64,000 bases of DNA, from positions 998,669 to 1,062,668 of the forward strand of contig NZ_LT615228.1 of NCBI RefSeq assembly GCF_900096765.1, written 5' to 3'. This document shows, piece by piece, positions 8,238-17,561 of the stretch. The notes below the pieces were generated by a model. The model was not told the DNA's origin. It searched no databases and worked only from the letters and a program-made list of their open reading frames with translations. Made by a program: the position numbers and the translations under genes. Positions within the stretch are counted from its first letter, which is position 1, and the number at the start of each line of letters is the position of its first letter. The stretch comes from Polynucleobacter necessarius. Lineage in GTDB: Bacteria > Pseudomonadota > Gammaproteobacteria > Burkholderiales > Burkholderiaceae.

Positions 8238-9971
8238 TTAGTGACCAGAAGCTCCTGAAGCACCAAAGCCTGTCTCTGAACGAACTTGCTGTGCAGCAAA
8301 TGCAGCACGTTCATTCTTAGCGTTTTCACTGTTGTCCAGTACAGAAAACAACCAAACCCCAACAAAGCCAATAGTGATTGAGAATAATGCTGGTGAAGAG
8401 TATGGGAACAAGGCAGACCCTTTTGGATTACCCAAAACCGCTTCCCATACAGATGGTGAAACTACGGTCAAGGCAACAGAAGATACCAAGCCCAAGAATC
8501 CGCCAATCACAGCACCTTTTGTTGTGCAGTTCTTCCAAAGCACTGACATAAACAAGACTGGGAAGTTGGCAGAAGCAGCAATCGCAAATGCTAAAGACAC
8601 CATGAAAGCAATGTTTTGCTTTTCAAAAGCGATGCCTAAGACCACAGCAATCACACCCAAAGTCAAAGTAGTCAAACGAGATACTTTTAACTCAGATGCG
8701 CTATCTGCATTACCCTTTTTAATCACCGTTGCATAGAGGTCATGTGAAACCGCTGAGGCACCTGACAAAGTCAAACCAGCAACAACAGCCAAAATGGTTG
8801 CGAATGCCACTGCAGAAATAAATCCATAGAAGACGTTGCCGCCCACAGTCTTCGCAACTAATACCGCTGCCATATTTGCAGTTCCAGCACCACCTTTGAT
8901 CACGCCCTTAGCAACATCTGCCATCTCTGGATTGGTCAAGACCAAGGTAATCGCACCAAAACCAATGATGAAAATCAAGATGTAGAAGTAGCCAATCCAA
9001 GTGGTTGCCCACAATACAGATTTACGAGCTTCTTTTGCATCAGGAACAGTGAAGAAACGCATCAAGATATGTGGCAAACCAGCTGTACCAAACATCAAGG
9101 CCATACCGAATGAGATTGCTGAGATAGGATCTTTAATGAAGCCGCCGGGACCCATGATGCTCAAGCCAGCCTTTACAGCCTCTTCTGGAGTTTTGCCTGC
9201 ACTAGTTGCAATAGCAGTTTTTACTTCAACCGCTTTTGCAAATAAAGCTTCTGGACTAAATCCATACTGAGCCAACACCATGAATGCCATGAAAGTAACG
9301 CCAGCCAAAAGTAAGCATGCCTTAATGATTTGTACCGATTTGTACCCAAGTAGTAGCCGTCATGCCGCCAAACAATACGTAAATCATCATCAAGCAACCA
9401 ACGATTACCACAGCCATCCAATACTCAAGACCGAAGAGTAACTTAATCAACTGGCCCGCACCAACCATCTGTGCGATCAAGTAAAAAGCAACTACAACTA
9501 AAGTACCGGAAGCAGCAAAGGCTCTAATTGGAGTTTGCTGGAAACGATAGCCAGCAACGTCAGCAAAGGTAAATTTACCTAAGTTACGAAGACGCTCTGC
9601 CATCAAGAAGGTAATGACTGGCCAGCCAAGAAGCCAATGGAGTAAATCAAGCCGTCATAACCATTGGCCATCACTGCAGCAGAAATACCCAAGAATGATG
9701 CAGCAGACATATAGTCACCAGCAATCGCTAAACCATTCTGAAAGCCAGTGATACCACCGCCGCCAGTATAGAAGTCAGCAGCAGATTTGGTTTTAGTTGC
9801 AGCCCACTTAGTAATGTAAAGAGTGCCGGCTACAAAAGCAGCAAACATACCAATCGCTACCCAATTAGTAGCTTGTTTCTCTACTTGACCCATATCAGCA
9901 CCAGCAGCAATTGCCAACGCCGGCAACACTAAAAGCGCTAAAGCACAAAATAATTTTTCAATGCGATTCAT
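8238..9971 (-). pseudogene. actP: Cation/acetate symporter ActP, broken by two indels
   Basis: Three frames give consecutive parts of one sodium:solute symporter. The first (9971-9603) has a signal-like start and ends near IYSIGFL. The second (from ~9606) carries [20 protein letters not shown]. The third (to 8238) carries the remaining membrane segments. The first break fits loss of 4 bp from a TTGGTTGG sequence near 9625 (expected [12 protein letters not shown]). The second is an exact 10-bp tandem duplication at 9327-9346 within TWVQI-IKA. Undoing both restores 575 residues. The gene sits 4 nt into the end of yjcH. Acetate uptake by this route is probably lost. Confidence 0.93.
9327..9346. 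repeat. 10-bp exact tandem duplication in actP
   Basis: The unit gatttgtacc occurs twice with no spacer. Deleting one copy restores the family sequence TTWVQIIKA and the reading frame, so the duplication is the mutation itself. Confidence 0.95.
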
Positions 9972-10276
9972 TTGACACTCTCTTTCAAAATTTCTGCAGT
10001 CAGAGTGTCATATTCACCATTTGCACGGCGAACATAGATACCTGTAATCAGAATCGTGAAAATAATTACGCCCATACCAATAGGAATTCCCAAGGTAATC
10101 ACGCCATCACCAATCGGCTGTGCCAAAAAAGCCTTATCAAAAGCAATTAAGGCAATGTATCCGTAATAGACGATAAACATCAAAATGCAGAGGGCCCAAC
10201 CAAAAGTGCTGCGCTTTCGCTTGAGCTCTTGGCATTTTGGATTTGCCTCTATGCGTGCAACGACAGCATCAGACAT
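9968..10276 (-). CDS. yjcH: DUF485 inner-membrane protein YjcH, partner of ActP
   Basis: Start placed at the ATG at 10276 ([22 protein letters not shown]), preceded by AAGGAGAAA; the frame is open further but the longer start lacks a ribosome site. 102 residues with two transmembrane segments (about 28-48 and 58-82). The family is almost always co-transcribed with actP, and here its stop overlaps the actP start. Intact although its partner is broken, so its retention is probably recent or passive. Confidence 0.85.
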   Translation of the reverse strand: MSDAVVARIEANPKCQELKRKRSTFGWALCILMFIVYYGYIALIAFDKAFLAQPIGDGVITLGIPIGMGVIIFTILITGIYVRRANGEYDTLTAEILKESVK

Positions 10277-10591
10277 GCATTTCTCCTTGAAAAAACAACC
10301 TATAAAGAATCTCAATTTTAATAAGCCCACACTGACAAAAGGGTTAGTTATGAAGTCATTTGGCTCAGTTTCTAGGGAAGATCCTATAAAGGTATTCCCT
10401 AAATCAGAAAACTACAGGGCAACTGCACTAGTTAAGTGCGCCCCAGATCAATATCGCTGCACTTTTTTAAGATTAGCCTTTTCTATTAAGGCCCGGGACT
10501 CTAAAAAACCTAGACACCTAAATGGTGCAAGCAATTTTCTAAATTGTGCATGCTGGTAGTTACTGGTATTGATGGGAACTTAAGATGAGCT

Positions 10592-10810
10592 ATGCGCATC
10601 AAAATTACTAAAAGCTTAGTGCTCAATGCTCAAATTCTGGATACAGAGAATATTCCAGAGGCCCTTTTCCCAGAAGGGGAGTATGTAGCCAATCTCACCC
10701 CAGACAGAAAGATTGAGGTCATTAATACCAAAAAAATTAAGGCCCTTTTTTCATTCTCCCAGTTTAGGGATAAGGTCTCTCAGGGCGATTTTGTGGTAGT
10801 TGAAGCCTAA
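10592..10810 (+). CDS. Small hypothetical protein
   Basis: 72 residues, soluble, no recognised domain. The sequence has normal-looking composition (MRIKITKSLVLNAQILDTENIPEALFP...) and ends 4 nt before the convergent neighbour. The 260 bp before it (10331-10591), shared with divergent yjcH, hold no gene I can support. Function unknown; may be a genuine lineage-specific protein. Confidence 0.45.
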   Translation: MRIKITKSLVLNAQILDTENIPEALFPEGEYVANLTPDRKIEVINTKKIKALFSFSQFRDKVSQGDFVVVEA

Positions 10811-10814
10811 AACC

Positions 10815-11192
10815 CTAGTGATCTAAATCTAAACTTTGAATCAAGCTGGCAAGCTTAACCACCGACTCAAAGGCATTAGAACTGCTAGCCTCTACATCGA
10901 GATTTTCCCAATTAAATTCCAAAGAGAAGTGTGCTGATTCAATAATGAGCTCATAACTGGATGAAGCTTTATGGTTTGAATTTAAAGAGTGCTCTTCAGT
11001 AATTGGAACCTTCACTACACCGATAGTATCTAAGAGTAGCCGTACCTCAGAATCAGAAAGCTCCCTGCTATGCAAGACATCATCTGTACGCTTCACCGAA
11101 ATTTTAGAGACCTCATCAATCACGACTTCATATTGATTAAGCCCTAGATCAAACCAAACAGTTAGTTCGAGTGCTATCGGATAGGTTTTCAT
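10815..11192 (-). CDS. Hypothetical protein
   Basis: 125 residues, soluble, acidic, beta-rich in appearance, with no signal peptide or known motif. It begins directly after the stop of the upstream 80-residue gene (no spacer), so the two form an operon. Family not recognised. Confidence that it is coding rests on the clean frame, the tight spacing and ordinary amino acid composition. Confidence 0.6.
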   Translation of the reverse strand: MKTYPIALELTVWFDLGLNQYEVVIDEVSKISVKRTDDVLHSRELSDSEVRLLLDTIGVVKVPITEEHSLNSNHKASSSYELIIESAHFSLEFNWENLDVEASSSNAFESVVKLASLIQSLDLDH

Positions 11193-11432
11193 TTAATCCA
11201 CCTCATCGGCATGTAGTTCATCAAAGTGATTATGTTGGGGTTTGAGTTTTGCTTCTAACTGCACCCATTTGCTGTGCTGCGTGCGGTATAGACAATCTGC
11301 AGCATGGTTTTCTAATAAGCCAAAAATAATCGTTGTAGGAATCTTGCAATATGCGCAGCAATAAGCATGCTGATGCTCCTCAATTTTCTCTTGGGGATAA
11401 TCAATATAGAACGGCTTCACAAAACCTCCCAT
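11193..11432 (-). CDS. Small cysteine-rich hypothetical protein
   Basis: Start chosen at ATG 11432 (MGGFVKPFYIDYPQEK). 79 residues with a CCAYCK motif, several histidines and a later HAADC, which could bind a metal in a zinc-ribbon-like way. No known family recognised. It is immediately upstream of, and abutting, the 125-residue hypothetical gene. Confidence 0.55.
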   Translation of the reverse strand: MGGFVKPFYIDYPQEKIEEHQHAYCCAYCKIPTTIIFGLLENHAADCLYRTQHSKWVQLEAKLKPQHNHFDELHADEVD

Positions 11433-11566
11433 TAGACACAAGATTATTTGAAAACATCTTACACCCCATATTGGCTACTCCAGGATACTTATCTAAGTAA
11501 AAGTGCTGATGGGCTTTATTTTGGGTTTGTTTAGACTGAATCATTCAATATTCAGGTGAGTCCAAA

Positions 11567-12211
11567 ATGGTCTGGTTAGGTTTGGCGGTCTTTCTCTTTC
11601 TCTTTGCCATCTATAAAAGTCCGCCAAGCATATTTTCTAAACCACCTCTATCTTTTATGGCTTTAGCGGCCATCCTCTTTTTAACAATTGCGTGGCATGT
11701 TTCACCAACCCTACCAGGTCAAACACCTGGCAGATTCTATGGGCTCATTTTTCACTTTTATGGGGCGGCTTTACTTACTGCCATGTTTGGAGTGGCTATT
11801 GCACTCTCAATACTGTTTCCAGTTGCCTTATTAAGCGATTGTCTGATTCAAGGCAATTTAATAGAAGCGGCGCAACATTACTTAATGGTTTGCGTGTTAC
11901 CCGCTTGCTTTGCCTATCTCACTATTCAAGCAATCCAACGCTGGGTACCCAAACATCTTTTTGTATTAATCCTTGGTAATGGATACGTTGCCGCATTTCT
12001 TAGCGTAATTCTGTCGGGCATAACGTTATTAATTGGAAACCTGTTTATTAACGGCGGAGCAGCCCATATTGATTTAGAAGGCTGGCTTCTTGGTCTCATC
12101 ATCATTGCATTTATGGAGGGCTCTCTGTCAGAAATGCTTCTGGCGATTTTCCTCATCTTTAGACCAAACTGGGTAGCCACTTACAATGAAGATGCCTACA
12201 TGAGCCGATAA
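11567..12211 (+). CDS. CbiM-like energy-coupling factor transporter permease
   Basis: 214 residues, six to seven hydrophobic segments. The C-terminal EGSLSEMLLAIFLIFRPNWVATY pattern and the central GAALLTAMFGVAIALSILFPVAL resemble the CbiM/ECF substrate-specific permease superfamily (PF01891-like). An AGGTGAG ribosome site precedes the ATG. No ATPase component is adjacent and no cobalamin riboswitch boxes are seen upstream, so the transported substrate is unknown. Confidence 0.65.
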   Translation: MVWLGLAVFLFLFAIYKSPPSIFSKPPLSFMALAAILFLTIAWHVSPTLPGQTPGRFYGLIFHFYGAALLTAMFGVAIALSILFPVALLSDCLIQGNLIEAAQHYLMVCVLPACFAYLTIQAIQRWVPKHLFVLILGNGYVAAFLSVILSGITLLIGNLFINGGAAHIDLEGWLLGLIIIAFMEGSLSEMLLAIFLIFRPNWVATYNEDAYMSR

Positions 12212-12238
12212 TGCTCTTTATCAACCAAATTAAAAATA

Positions 12239-12912
12239 TTGATGCTGCCCTGTATTGAACTTGAAACTGCCCCCAATCCAACCGCTGCCGTGATTTGGCT
12301 TCACGGCCTTGGCGCAGATGGCAACGATTTTGTACCTATTGTTCCCGAGCTTGATCTTCAGGGCTGCCCTGGCATTCGCTTTGTCTTTCCTAGCGCTCCT
12401 TCTATGCCGGTAACTGTCAATGGTGGTTATGTGATGCCTGCCTGGTATGACATCATCGGCAGAAACTTAACAGACCAAGAAGACGCTAAAGGTATTCACC
12501 GATCGGCGGCTGCCATTATTGAATTAATCAATCGTAAAAAAATCGCGATATTGCTTATAGCAATATTGTCTTGGCTGGCTTTTCACAAGGTTGCGCTATG
12601 GCTCTGCATATTGGCCTGCGCTTTCCTCACCAACTCGCCGGAATCATTGCGCTTTCGGGCTACCTGCCGCTTGCGATGAGATTAAGCATTGAAAAACATA
12701 GCGCCAATCAAACCACCCCCATCTTGATGGCTCACGGCACCTATGATTCAGTTGTAGTGCCCCAGCGTGCCGAAGCGTCATATGTTTTGTTGGAGAATAT
12801 GGGGTATCAGGTGAATTGGAATGAGTACCCCATGGAGCATTCCGTCAATCACGAAGAGCTCATGGATATCTCTCGTTTCCTCAGGCAGATTTTGATTCGC
12901 CCTGAGAAATAA
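12239..12912 (+). pseudogene. estB: Carboxylesterase/phospholipase (alpha/beta hydrolase), frameshifted
   Basis: The first frame (12239-12679) holds IWLHGLGADGNDF and the oxyanion region. The second carries the nucleophile elbow GFSQG, the Asp region (AHGTYDSVV) and catalytic His (MEHSVNHEE). The frame changes in an A7 run at 12536-12542. A single extra A would restore INRKKNRDIAYSNIVLAGFSQG and a 224-residue enzyme, the usual size. As written, the first product ends soon after the break and lacks the catalytic serine. A homopolymer sequencing slip is possible for this one. Confidence 0.87.
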
Positions 12913-12919
12913 GCTCGGT

Positions 12920-13708
12920 TTATAAAAGTCCGTCGGCAATCAATTTAATGCTCGCCACTAGTAAGAAAAAGCGCACGATGCGGTAATACCACTTCATTGA
13001 GATACGTTTGGCCAAGTAAAAACCAAAGTAAACACCTACTGGCACACAAGGCAATAACAATAGTGAAGTTGCAAATTGCCCAAAGTTTAGTAAGCCTAGA
13101 TAGGAGTATGGCCCTAACTTAGCAAAATTAATAATAGTAAAGAACACACCCAGGGTGGAGGTGTAAACCATTGGTAATAACTTTGCCCGAAGCATAAACA
13201 CGGTAATAGGTGGACCACCAATATGGGCAACAAAAGAGGTAAAACCTGAAGTTAAACCCATTGCCCTGCCAAGCCAAAGATAGGGCTTCGCTTCTTTAAA
13301 ATCAAAATATTCCATTGCCAAGTTCTGAATCAGAAAAAGCAAAGTAAAAATGCCGATCGAGAGAGTGAGTACTTTTGGCGTAATCGCAGTAAAGAAAATC
13401 ATCCCCAATAGCATGCCCAAAAAAGCTGGGGGAATAATCAATTTCAGAAGTTTCCAATCGGCATTTTTAATAAAGCGGCGCAGACCCACTAAATCCATGG
13501 CGATTAATAGTGGCAATAAGATTGCCAATGCTTCATTAATGCTCGATTGGCTGGCCATTAAAGGTAATGAGAGAATCCCAAGACCAGCTCCAAAGCCGCT
13601 CTTAGAGATGCCCATCAGAATCACACTAATGAATGCGCAAACAAAAAAGGTGAAGGAATGCGCATGAAAAGATTGAATAACTGGGTTTAATAGGGAATCA
13701 AGCATCAA
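12920..13708 (-). CDS. TauE/SafE-family membrane transporter
   Basis: 262 residues, about eight hydrophobic segments. The two related halves typical of TauE/SafE proteins are visible (GISKSGFGAGLGILSLPLMA near residue 33 and GLTSGFTSFVAHIGGPPITVFML near 150). Members export sulfite or sulfoacetate, or move other small organic anions. The substrate here is unknown. It is convergent with the broken esterase gene. Confidence 0.8.
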   Translation of the reverse strand: MMLDSLLNPVIQSFHAHSFTFFVCAFISVILMGISKSGFGAGLGILSLPLMASQSSINEALAILLPLLIAMDLVGLRRFIKNADWKLLKLIIPPAFLGMLLGMIFFTAITPKVLTLSIGIFTLLFLIQNLAMEYFDFKEAKPYLWLGRAMGLTSGFTSFVAHIGGPPITVFMLRAKLLPMVYTSTLGVFFTIINFAKLGPYSYLGLLNFGQFATSLLLLPCVPVGVYFGFYLAKRISMKWYYRIVRFFLLVASIKLIADGLL

Positions 13709-13791
13709 GAGATATTAACAACTAATTGTTCCGCACCCTGCGGTCTTGACCCTATCAGGCGAAACTACTGCAGCCACCTAGAAGCAAAAGA

Positions 13792-13813
13792 AAAGGGCTC
13801 CACCGAGCCCTTT
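13792..13813 (-). terminator. Terminator after the TRAP binding-protein gene
   Basis: On the minus strand AAAGGGCTC-GGTG-GAGCCCTTT forms a 9-bp stem followed by TCTTTTG, 20 nt after the stop of the TRAP gene. Confidence 0.8.
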
Positions 13814-13832
13814 AGCCACAAGAAAATCCCAA

Positions 13833-14915
13833 TCACAATTTTTTACTAAAGCTGTACTGAGCAAATGCCTGCTCTGCCACCCCAAACCACTGAGCCTCCA
13901 TATTTCTGAAGGCGCGATAATCATCAAATATCTTTTTAAACTGAGGGTTTTTAGCAGACTCTTCAGCGTATGTTTCTTGACTAGCCTTAAAGCAAGCATC
14001 CATGACTGAGGTATTAAATTTCCGTAATACGGCGCCGCTCTGCAAAAGACGTTGTAACGCGGGCGGATTCAGAGCGTCATATTTGGCGCACATATCAGTA
14101 TGAGCCTCAAAACAAGCCGCTTCCCATGCAGCTTGATAGGCTGGCGGCAAAGAGTCCCACTGCTTCTTATTGACCAAAAAAGATAGTCCTGCGGCACCCT
14201 CCCAGAATGCTGGGTAGTAATAATTTTTTGCTACTTTGGCCAGGCCCAATTTCTCGTCATCATAAGGCCCAACAAATTCCGCAGCATCAATAGTGCCTTT
14301 TTCAAGAGCTGAATAAATTTCGCCAGCTGGCAATTGCTGTGGGACAACCCCCAACTTTGCAAGCACCTGACCGGCAAAACCAGCAATGCGGAACTTCAGA
14401 CCCTTTAAGTCTTCTGGTGATTTAATTTCCTTGCGAAACCAACCTCCCATTTGTGTACCAGTTTGGCCGCCTAGGAAATTCACAATGTTGTAGCTCGCAT
14501 AAAGCTCACGCATTAACTTCATGCCGTTACCATGCAGCATCCAAGCTGATTGTTGACGCACGGTCATACCAAATGGCGCTGCGGTATCAAAAATAAAGGC
14601 ACTGTTTTTGCCCAGATAGTAGTAACTAGCGGTGTGACCACATTCCACGGTACCATTTTGCACAGCATCTAATACCTGAAGTGCTGGCACAACCTCTCCA
14701 GCAGCAAATACTTTGACGTTGAACTTGCCGTCAGTTGCTTTGCGCAAAGCATTGGCAAAAACTTCTGGCGTACCGTACAAAGTATCTAAAGATTTGGGGA
14801 AACTGGACACGAGACGCCAATTTAAGCTTGGCAAACTTTGAGCAATTGCCGGAGCACCTATCGCAGCGACACCAGCACCAATGGTTGCTTTCTTTAAAAA
14901 AGAACGTCTTTGCAT
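13833..14915 (-). CDS. TRAP transporter solute-binding protein (DctP family)
   Basis: Start at ATG 14915, with AGGAG 6 nt upstream; a GTG 3 nt earlier is too close to that site. 360 residues beginning with a Tat-type leader (MQRRSFLKKATIGAGVAAIGAPAIA), followed by the DctP fold with VECGHTASYYYLGKNSAF and AAEFVGPYDDEKLGLAKVAKNYYYPAFWEG. The substrate is probably an organic (oxo) acid, by family. The membrane subunits DctQ/DctM are not nearby, so it must act with a transporter encoded elsewhere. Confidence 0.87.
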   Translation of the reverse strand: MQRRSFLKKATIGAGVAAIGAPAIAQSLPSLNWRLVSSFPKSLDTLYGTPEVFANALRKATDGKFNVKVFAAGEVVPALQVLDAVQNGTVECGHTASYYYLGKNSAFIFDTAAPFGMTVRQQSAWMLHGNGMKLMRELYASYNIVNFLGGQTGTQMGGWFRKEIKSPEDLKGLKFRIAGFAGQVLAKLGVVPQQLPAGEIYSALEKGTIDAAEFVGPYDDEKLGLAKVAKNYYYPAFWEGAAGLSFLVNKKQWDSLPPAYQAAWEAACFEAHTDMCAKYDALNPPALQRLLQSGAVLRKFNTSVMDACFKASQETYAEESAKNPQFKKIFDDYRAFRNMEAQWFGVAEQAFAQYSFSKKL

Positions 14916-14952
14916 CACAATCTCCTTTTATTTTTTGGGTCAACTGTAAAAC

Positions 14953-16242
14953 TTACTTTCCACCAACGGTCATCGATCCAATCAAGATTGAACCCGTCTC
15001 TTTTGTACCCCGAATTAATGTATCACTACCAATCAGTTCAATATCCAACAGCATGTCACGTAAGTTACCCGCGATCGTTACCTCTTCAACTGGATACTGA
15101 ATCTGACCATTTTCAACCCAGTAGCCAAATGCGCCTCGTGAATAATCACCAGTGACATAGTTCACGCCTTGGCCCATTAATTCAGTCACTAACAAACCTG
15201 TACCCATTTCTTTTAATAAGGCTGGTAAGCCACCTTTCGGGGTTTTCTTGCTTTGTAATGTGAGGTGGTGCGAACCGCCAGCATTGCCTGTGGTTTTCAT
15301 TCCTAACTTGCGCGCAGATGTCTTGACACCCTCTTCATCAAATGGGGCACTTCCAGTCATCGCCTTTAGGTGAGGGTTTTCAAAAAGACTGACATGTTTT
15401 GGAAGGACCTGCTTTCCCAAACTATCAAGTAAGAAGCTCGAACGTCGATAAAGAGCGCCACCGGATACTGCCTGTACTAAGCCACCCAATAAACCAGCAG
15501 CTAATGGTGCTTCAAAAATTACTGGGCAACGACGAGTACCAAGTGATCTCGCTTTTAGACGAGATAAAGCACGCTGGGCGGCATACTTTCCAATCGACGC
15601 TGGATCAGCTAGCTGCGCCGGAATGCGCGAGCTGGAATACCAATCATCGCGTTGCATCTGTGATTGTTTACCGCCTGCGCTAGCAATCGGCGCACAAGAA
15701 ATATAGTGACGAGAGAACGGGTATCCACCCATAAAACCGTGCGAGGTTCCCATCATGAAGTGCGCATGATGCGCAGAAACTGAAGCGCCATCGCTATTTT
15801 GAATTTGCTTGCTCACGGCAAATGCTGCGCCCTCTGCAGTGCGGGCAATCTCAACTGCATGAGCTGCATCGATATCCCAGGGATGAAATAAATCTAGATC
15901 TAAGGGTTTATTTTCTAATAACTCAGGCTCTGCTGGGCCAGCACAAAGATCTTCAGCCGTATGCTGCGCAATGTGATAAGCGGCATCGACGGTAGCCTTG
16001 AGTGATGCCTTTGAAAAATCGCTTGTACTCGCATTACCACGATGGTGACCCAAAAATACGGTAACCCCAACCTGCTTATCTAAGCTTTGCTCAATCGTCT
16101 CCACCTCGCCCTTGCGAACCGTTACCGAGAGACCTTGCCCTTCAGAAACTTCAGACACTGCATCAGAGGCGCCCCTTCTTTTGGCTTCTGCGAGCATGAA
16201 ATTGATGATTTCTTGAAACTGACTGTATGAATATGTAAACAT
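14953..16242 (-). CDS. pmbA: Metalloprotease PmbA (TldE)
   Basis: 429 residues, TldD/PmbA family. Typical stretches include MAEAKRRGASDAVSEVSEGQGLSVTVRKGEVE at the N-terminus, RRCPVIFEAPLAAGLLGGLVQAVSGGALYR in the middle and GVNYVTGDYSRGAFGYWVENG near the end. With TldD it forms a heterodimeric protease that processes peptides and unfolded proteins. Divergent from mogA, with 26 nt between the starts. Confidence 0.92.
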   Translation of the reverse strand: MFTYSYSQFQEIINFMLAEAKRRGASDAVSEVSEGQGLSVTVRKGEVETIEQSLDKQVGVTVFLGHHRGNASTSDFSKASLKATVDAAYHIAQHTAEDLCAGPAEPELLENKPLDLDLFHPWDIDAAHAVEIARTAEGAAFAVSKQIQNSDGASVSAHHAHFMMGTSHGFMGGYPFSRHYISCAPIASAGGKQSQMQRDDWYSSSRIPAQLADPASIGKYAAQRALSRLKARSLGTRRCPVIFEAPLAAGLLGGLVQAVSGGALYRRSSFLLDSLGKQVLPKHVSLFENPHLKAMTGSAPFDEEGVKTSARKLGMKTTGNAGGSHHLTLQSKKTPKGGLPALLKEMGTGLLVTELMGQGVNYVTGDYSRGAFGYWVENGQIQYPVEEVTIAGNLRDMLLDIELIGSDTLIRGTKETGSILIGSMTVGGK

Positions 16243-16268
16243 GACCTAATAATAGCTAGAATATCAAC

Positions 16269-16892
16269 ATGAAGCATACAGAAACTCACGATGAAAGCCC
16301 TCCAAATGAAGTCAAGATTGGCTTAATTTCGATTTCTGATCGTGCCAGCAAAGGGATCTATCAAGATGAGGGAATCCCAGCCCTTCAGACATGGCTTATC
16401 AAGGCTATTCATAACCCTTGCACTTTCCATGAACGCTTGATAGCGGATGAGTCCGAAATCATCACTGAAATGATTATTGAGCTCGTTGATGACATGGGTT
16501 GTGACTTAGTGTTAACTACTGGTGGCACTGGCCCCTCTAGAAGAGATGTCACACCAGAAGCCACTCTTGAAGCGGGAACTCGAGAAATGCCGGGCTTTGG
16601 CGAGCAAATGCGTCAAATTAGCCTGAAATTTGTTCCAACTGCAATTTTGTCTCGGCAGGTTGCTGTTCTTCGAGAGATCGAGGGCCACGCTGCTCTTGTA
16701 GTGAATTTACCTGGTCAACCTAAAGCCATTGCCGAAACCCTTGAGGGGCTCAAGGATGAAACTGGCAAATCAATTGTGCCTGGCATTTTTGCAGCAATTC
16801 CTTACTGCATCGATTTAATTGGTGGCCCCTATATTGAAGCTAACGAAGCAGTCATTAAAGCTTTTAGACCCAAAAGTGCTTTAAAAAAATAA
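16269..16892 (+). CDS. mogA: Molybdopterin adenylyltransferase MogA
   Basis: 207 residues. The MoCF motifs TTGGTGPSRRDVTPEAT (about residues 82-98) and LVVNLPGQPKA are intact. The enzyme adenylates molybdopterin before metal insertion in molybdenum cofactor synthesis. No other moa/moe genes are nearby. A strong bidirectional terminator separates it from convergent orn. Confidence 0.92.
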   Translation: MKHTETHDESPPNEVKIGLISISDRASKGIYQDEGIPALQTWLIKAIHNPCTFHERLIADESEIITEMIIELVDDMGCDLVLTTGGTGPSRRDVTPEATLEAGTREMPGFGEQMRQISLKFVPTAILSRQVAVLREIEGHAALVVNLPGQPKAIAETLEGLKDETGKSIVPGIFAAIPYCIDLIGGPYIEANEAVIKAFRPKSALKK

Positions 16893-16911
16893 TTCTTGCC
16901 AGCGAAATATC

Positions 16912-16937
16912 AAAAGGTCTGCAACTGCAGACCTTTT
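16912..16937. terminator. Bidirectional terminator between mogA and orn
   Basis: AAAAGGTCTGCA and TGCAGACCTTTT form a perfect 12-bp arm with almost no spacer (effective loop 4-6 nt), followed by CTTTTT on the plus side and an A-rich run on the other. Confidence 0.88.
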
Positions 16938-16958
16938 CTTTTTGCATCTCCTTGCGCA

Positions 16959-17546
16959 CTACTGCGGCAGGGGGACGATAAATTTTTCTCGATAGTATTT
17001 GAGCTCTTCAATAGATTCCTCAATATCTGCCAAGGCTGTATGAGCCTGTTTTTTGGTAAAGCCTTTGACTAACTCGGGATGCCAGCGTTTGCATAATTCC
17101 TTGAGTGTAGAAACATCCACATTCCGATAATGAAAATAAGTCTCTAGTTTTGGCATGTACTTAGCCATAAAGCGACGGTCTTGGCCAATCGTATTGCCGC
17201 ACATCGGCGCAATACCTGCCTTGATATATTGCTTTAAAAAGGCTATGCACTCAGCCTCCACTGCAGCTTCATCCATGGTTGAAGCCTTGACCTTATCAAT
17301 CAATCCAGAACGTCCATGAGTGCCTTTATTCCAAGCATCCATTGCATCTAAGACAGCATCTTCTTGGTGAACCACCCATACTGGCGCAGTAGCAATCGTG
17401 TTGAGGTGGGCATCGGTGATGATGATGGCGATTTCTAATATACGCTCTGTCTCGGGGTCTAAGCCCGACATTTCCATATCCACCCAAATCAAGTGCTCGT
17501 TGGCCGGTGCCGCCTTAGTTACCGCAGTGTTTGTTTGCTCGCTCAT
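16959..17546 (-). CDS. orn: Oligoribonuclease
   Basis: 195 residues, the usual length. The DEDDh catalytic set is present: [12 protein letters not shown] (Asp, Glu), [10 protein letters not shown], and [20 protein letters not shown] (His and Asp). Degrades 2-5 nt RNA fragments to mononucleotides and is normally essential in gammaproteobacteria. Divergent from the M48 protease gene, with starts 16 nt apart. Confidence 0.95.
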   Translation of the reverse strand: MSEQTNTAVTKAAPANEHLIWVDMEMSGLDPETERILEIAIIITDAHLNTIATAPVWVVHQEDAVLDAMDAWNKGTHGRSGLIDKVKASTMDEAAVEAECIAFLKQYIKAGIAPMCGNTIGQDRRFMAKYMPKLETYFHYRNVDVSTLKELCKRWHPELVKGFTKKQAHTALADIEESIEELKYYREKFIVPLPQ

Positions 17547-17561
17547 ATCTATAATGATCTC

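Noticed and set aside
10185..10559. 124-residue plus-strand frame over the yjcH start
   Set aside because: Overlaps the 5' end of yjcH on the other strand and has no ribosome site or recognisable family.
11442..11566. Cobalamin riboswitch ahead of the CbiM-like permease
   Set aside because: No B12-box sequence or extended structure seen in the 125-bp gap.
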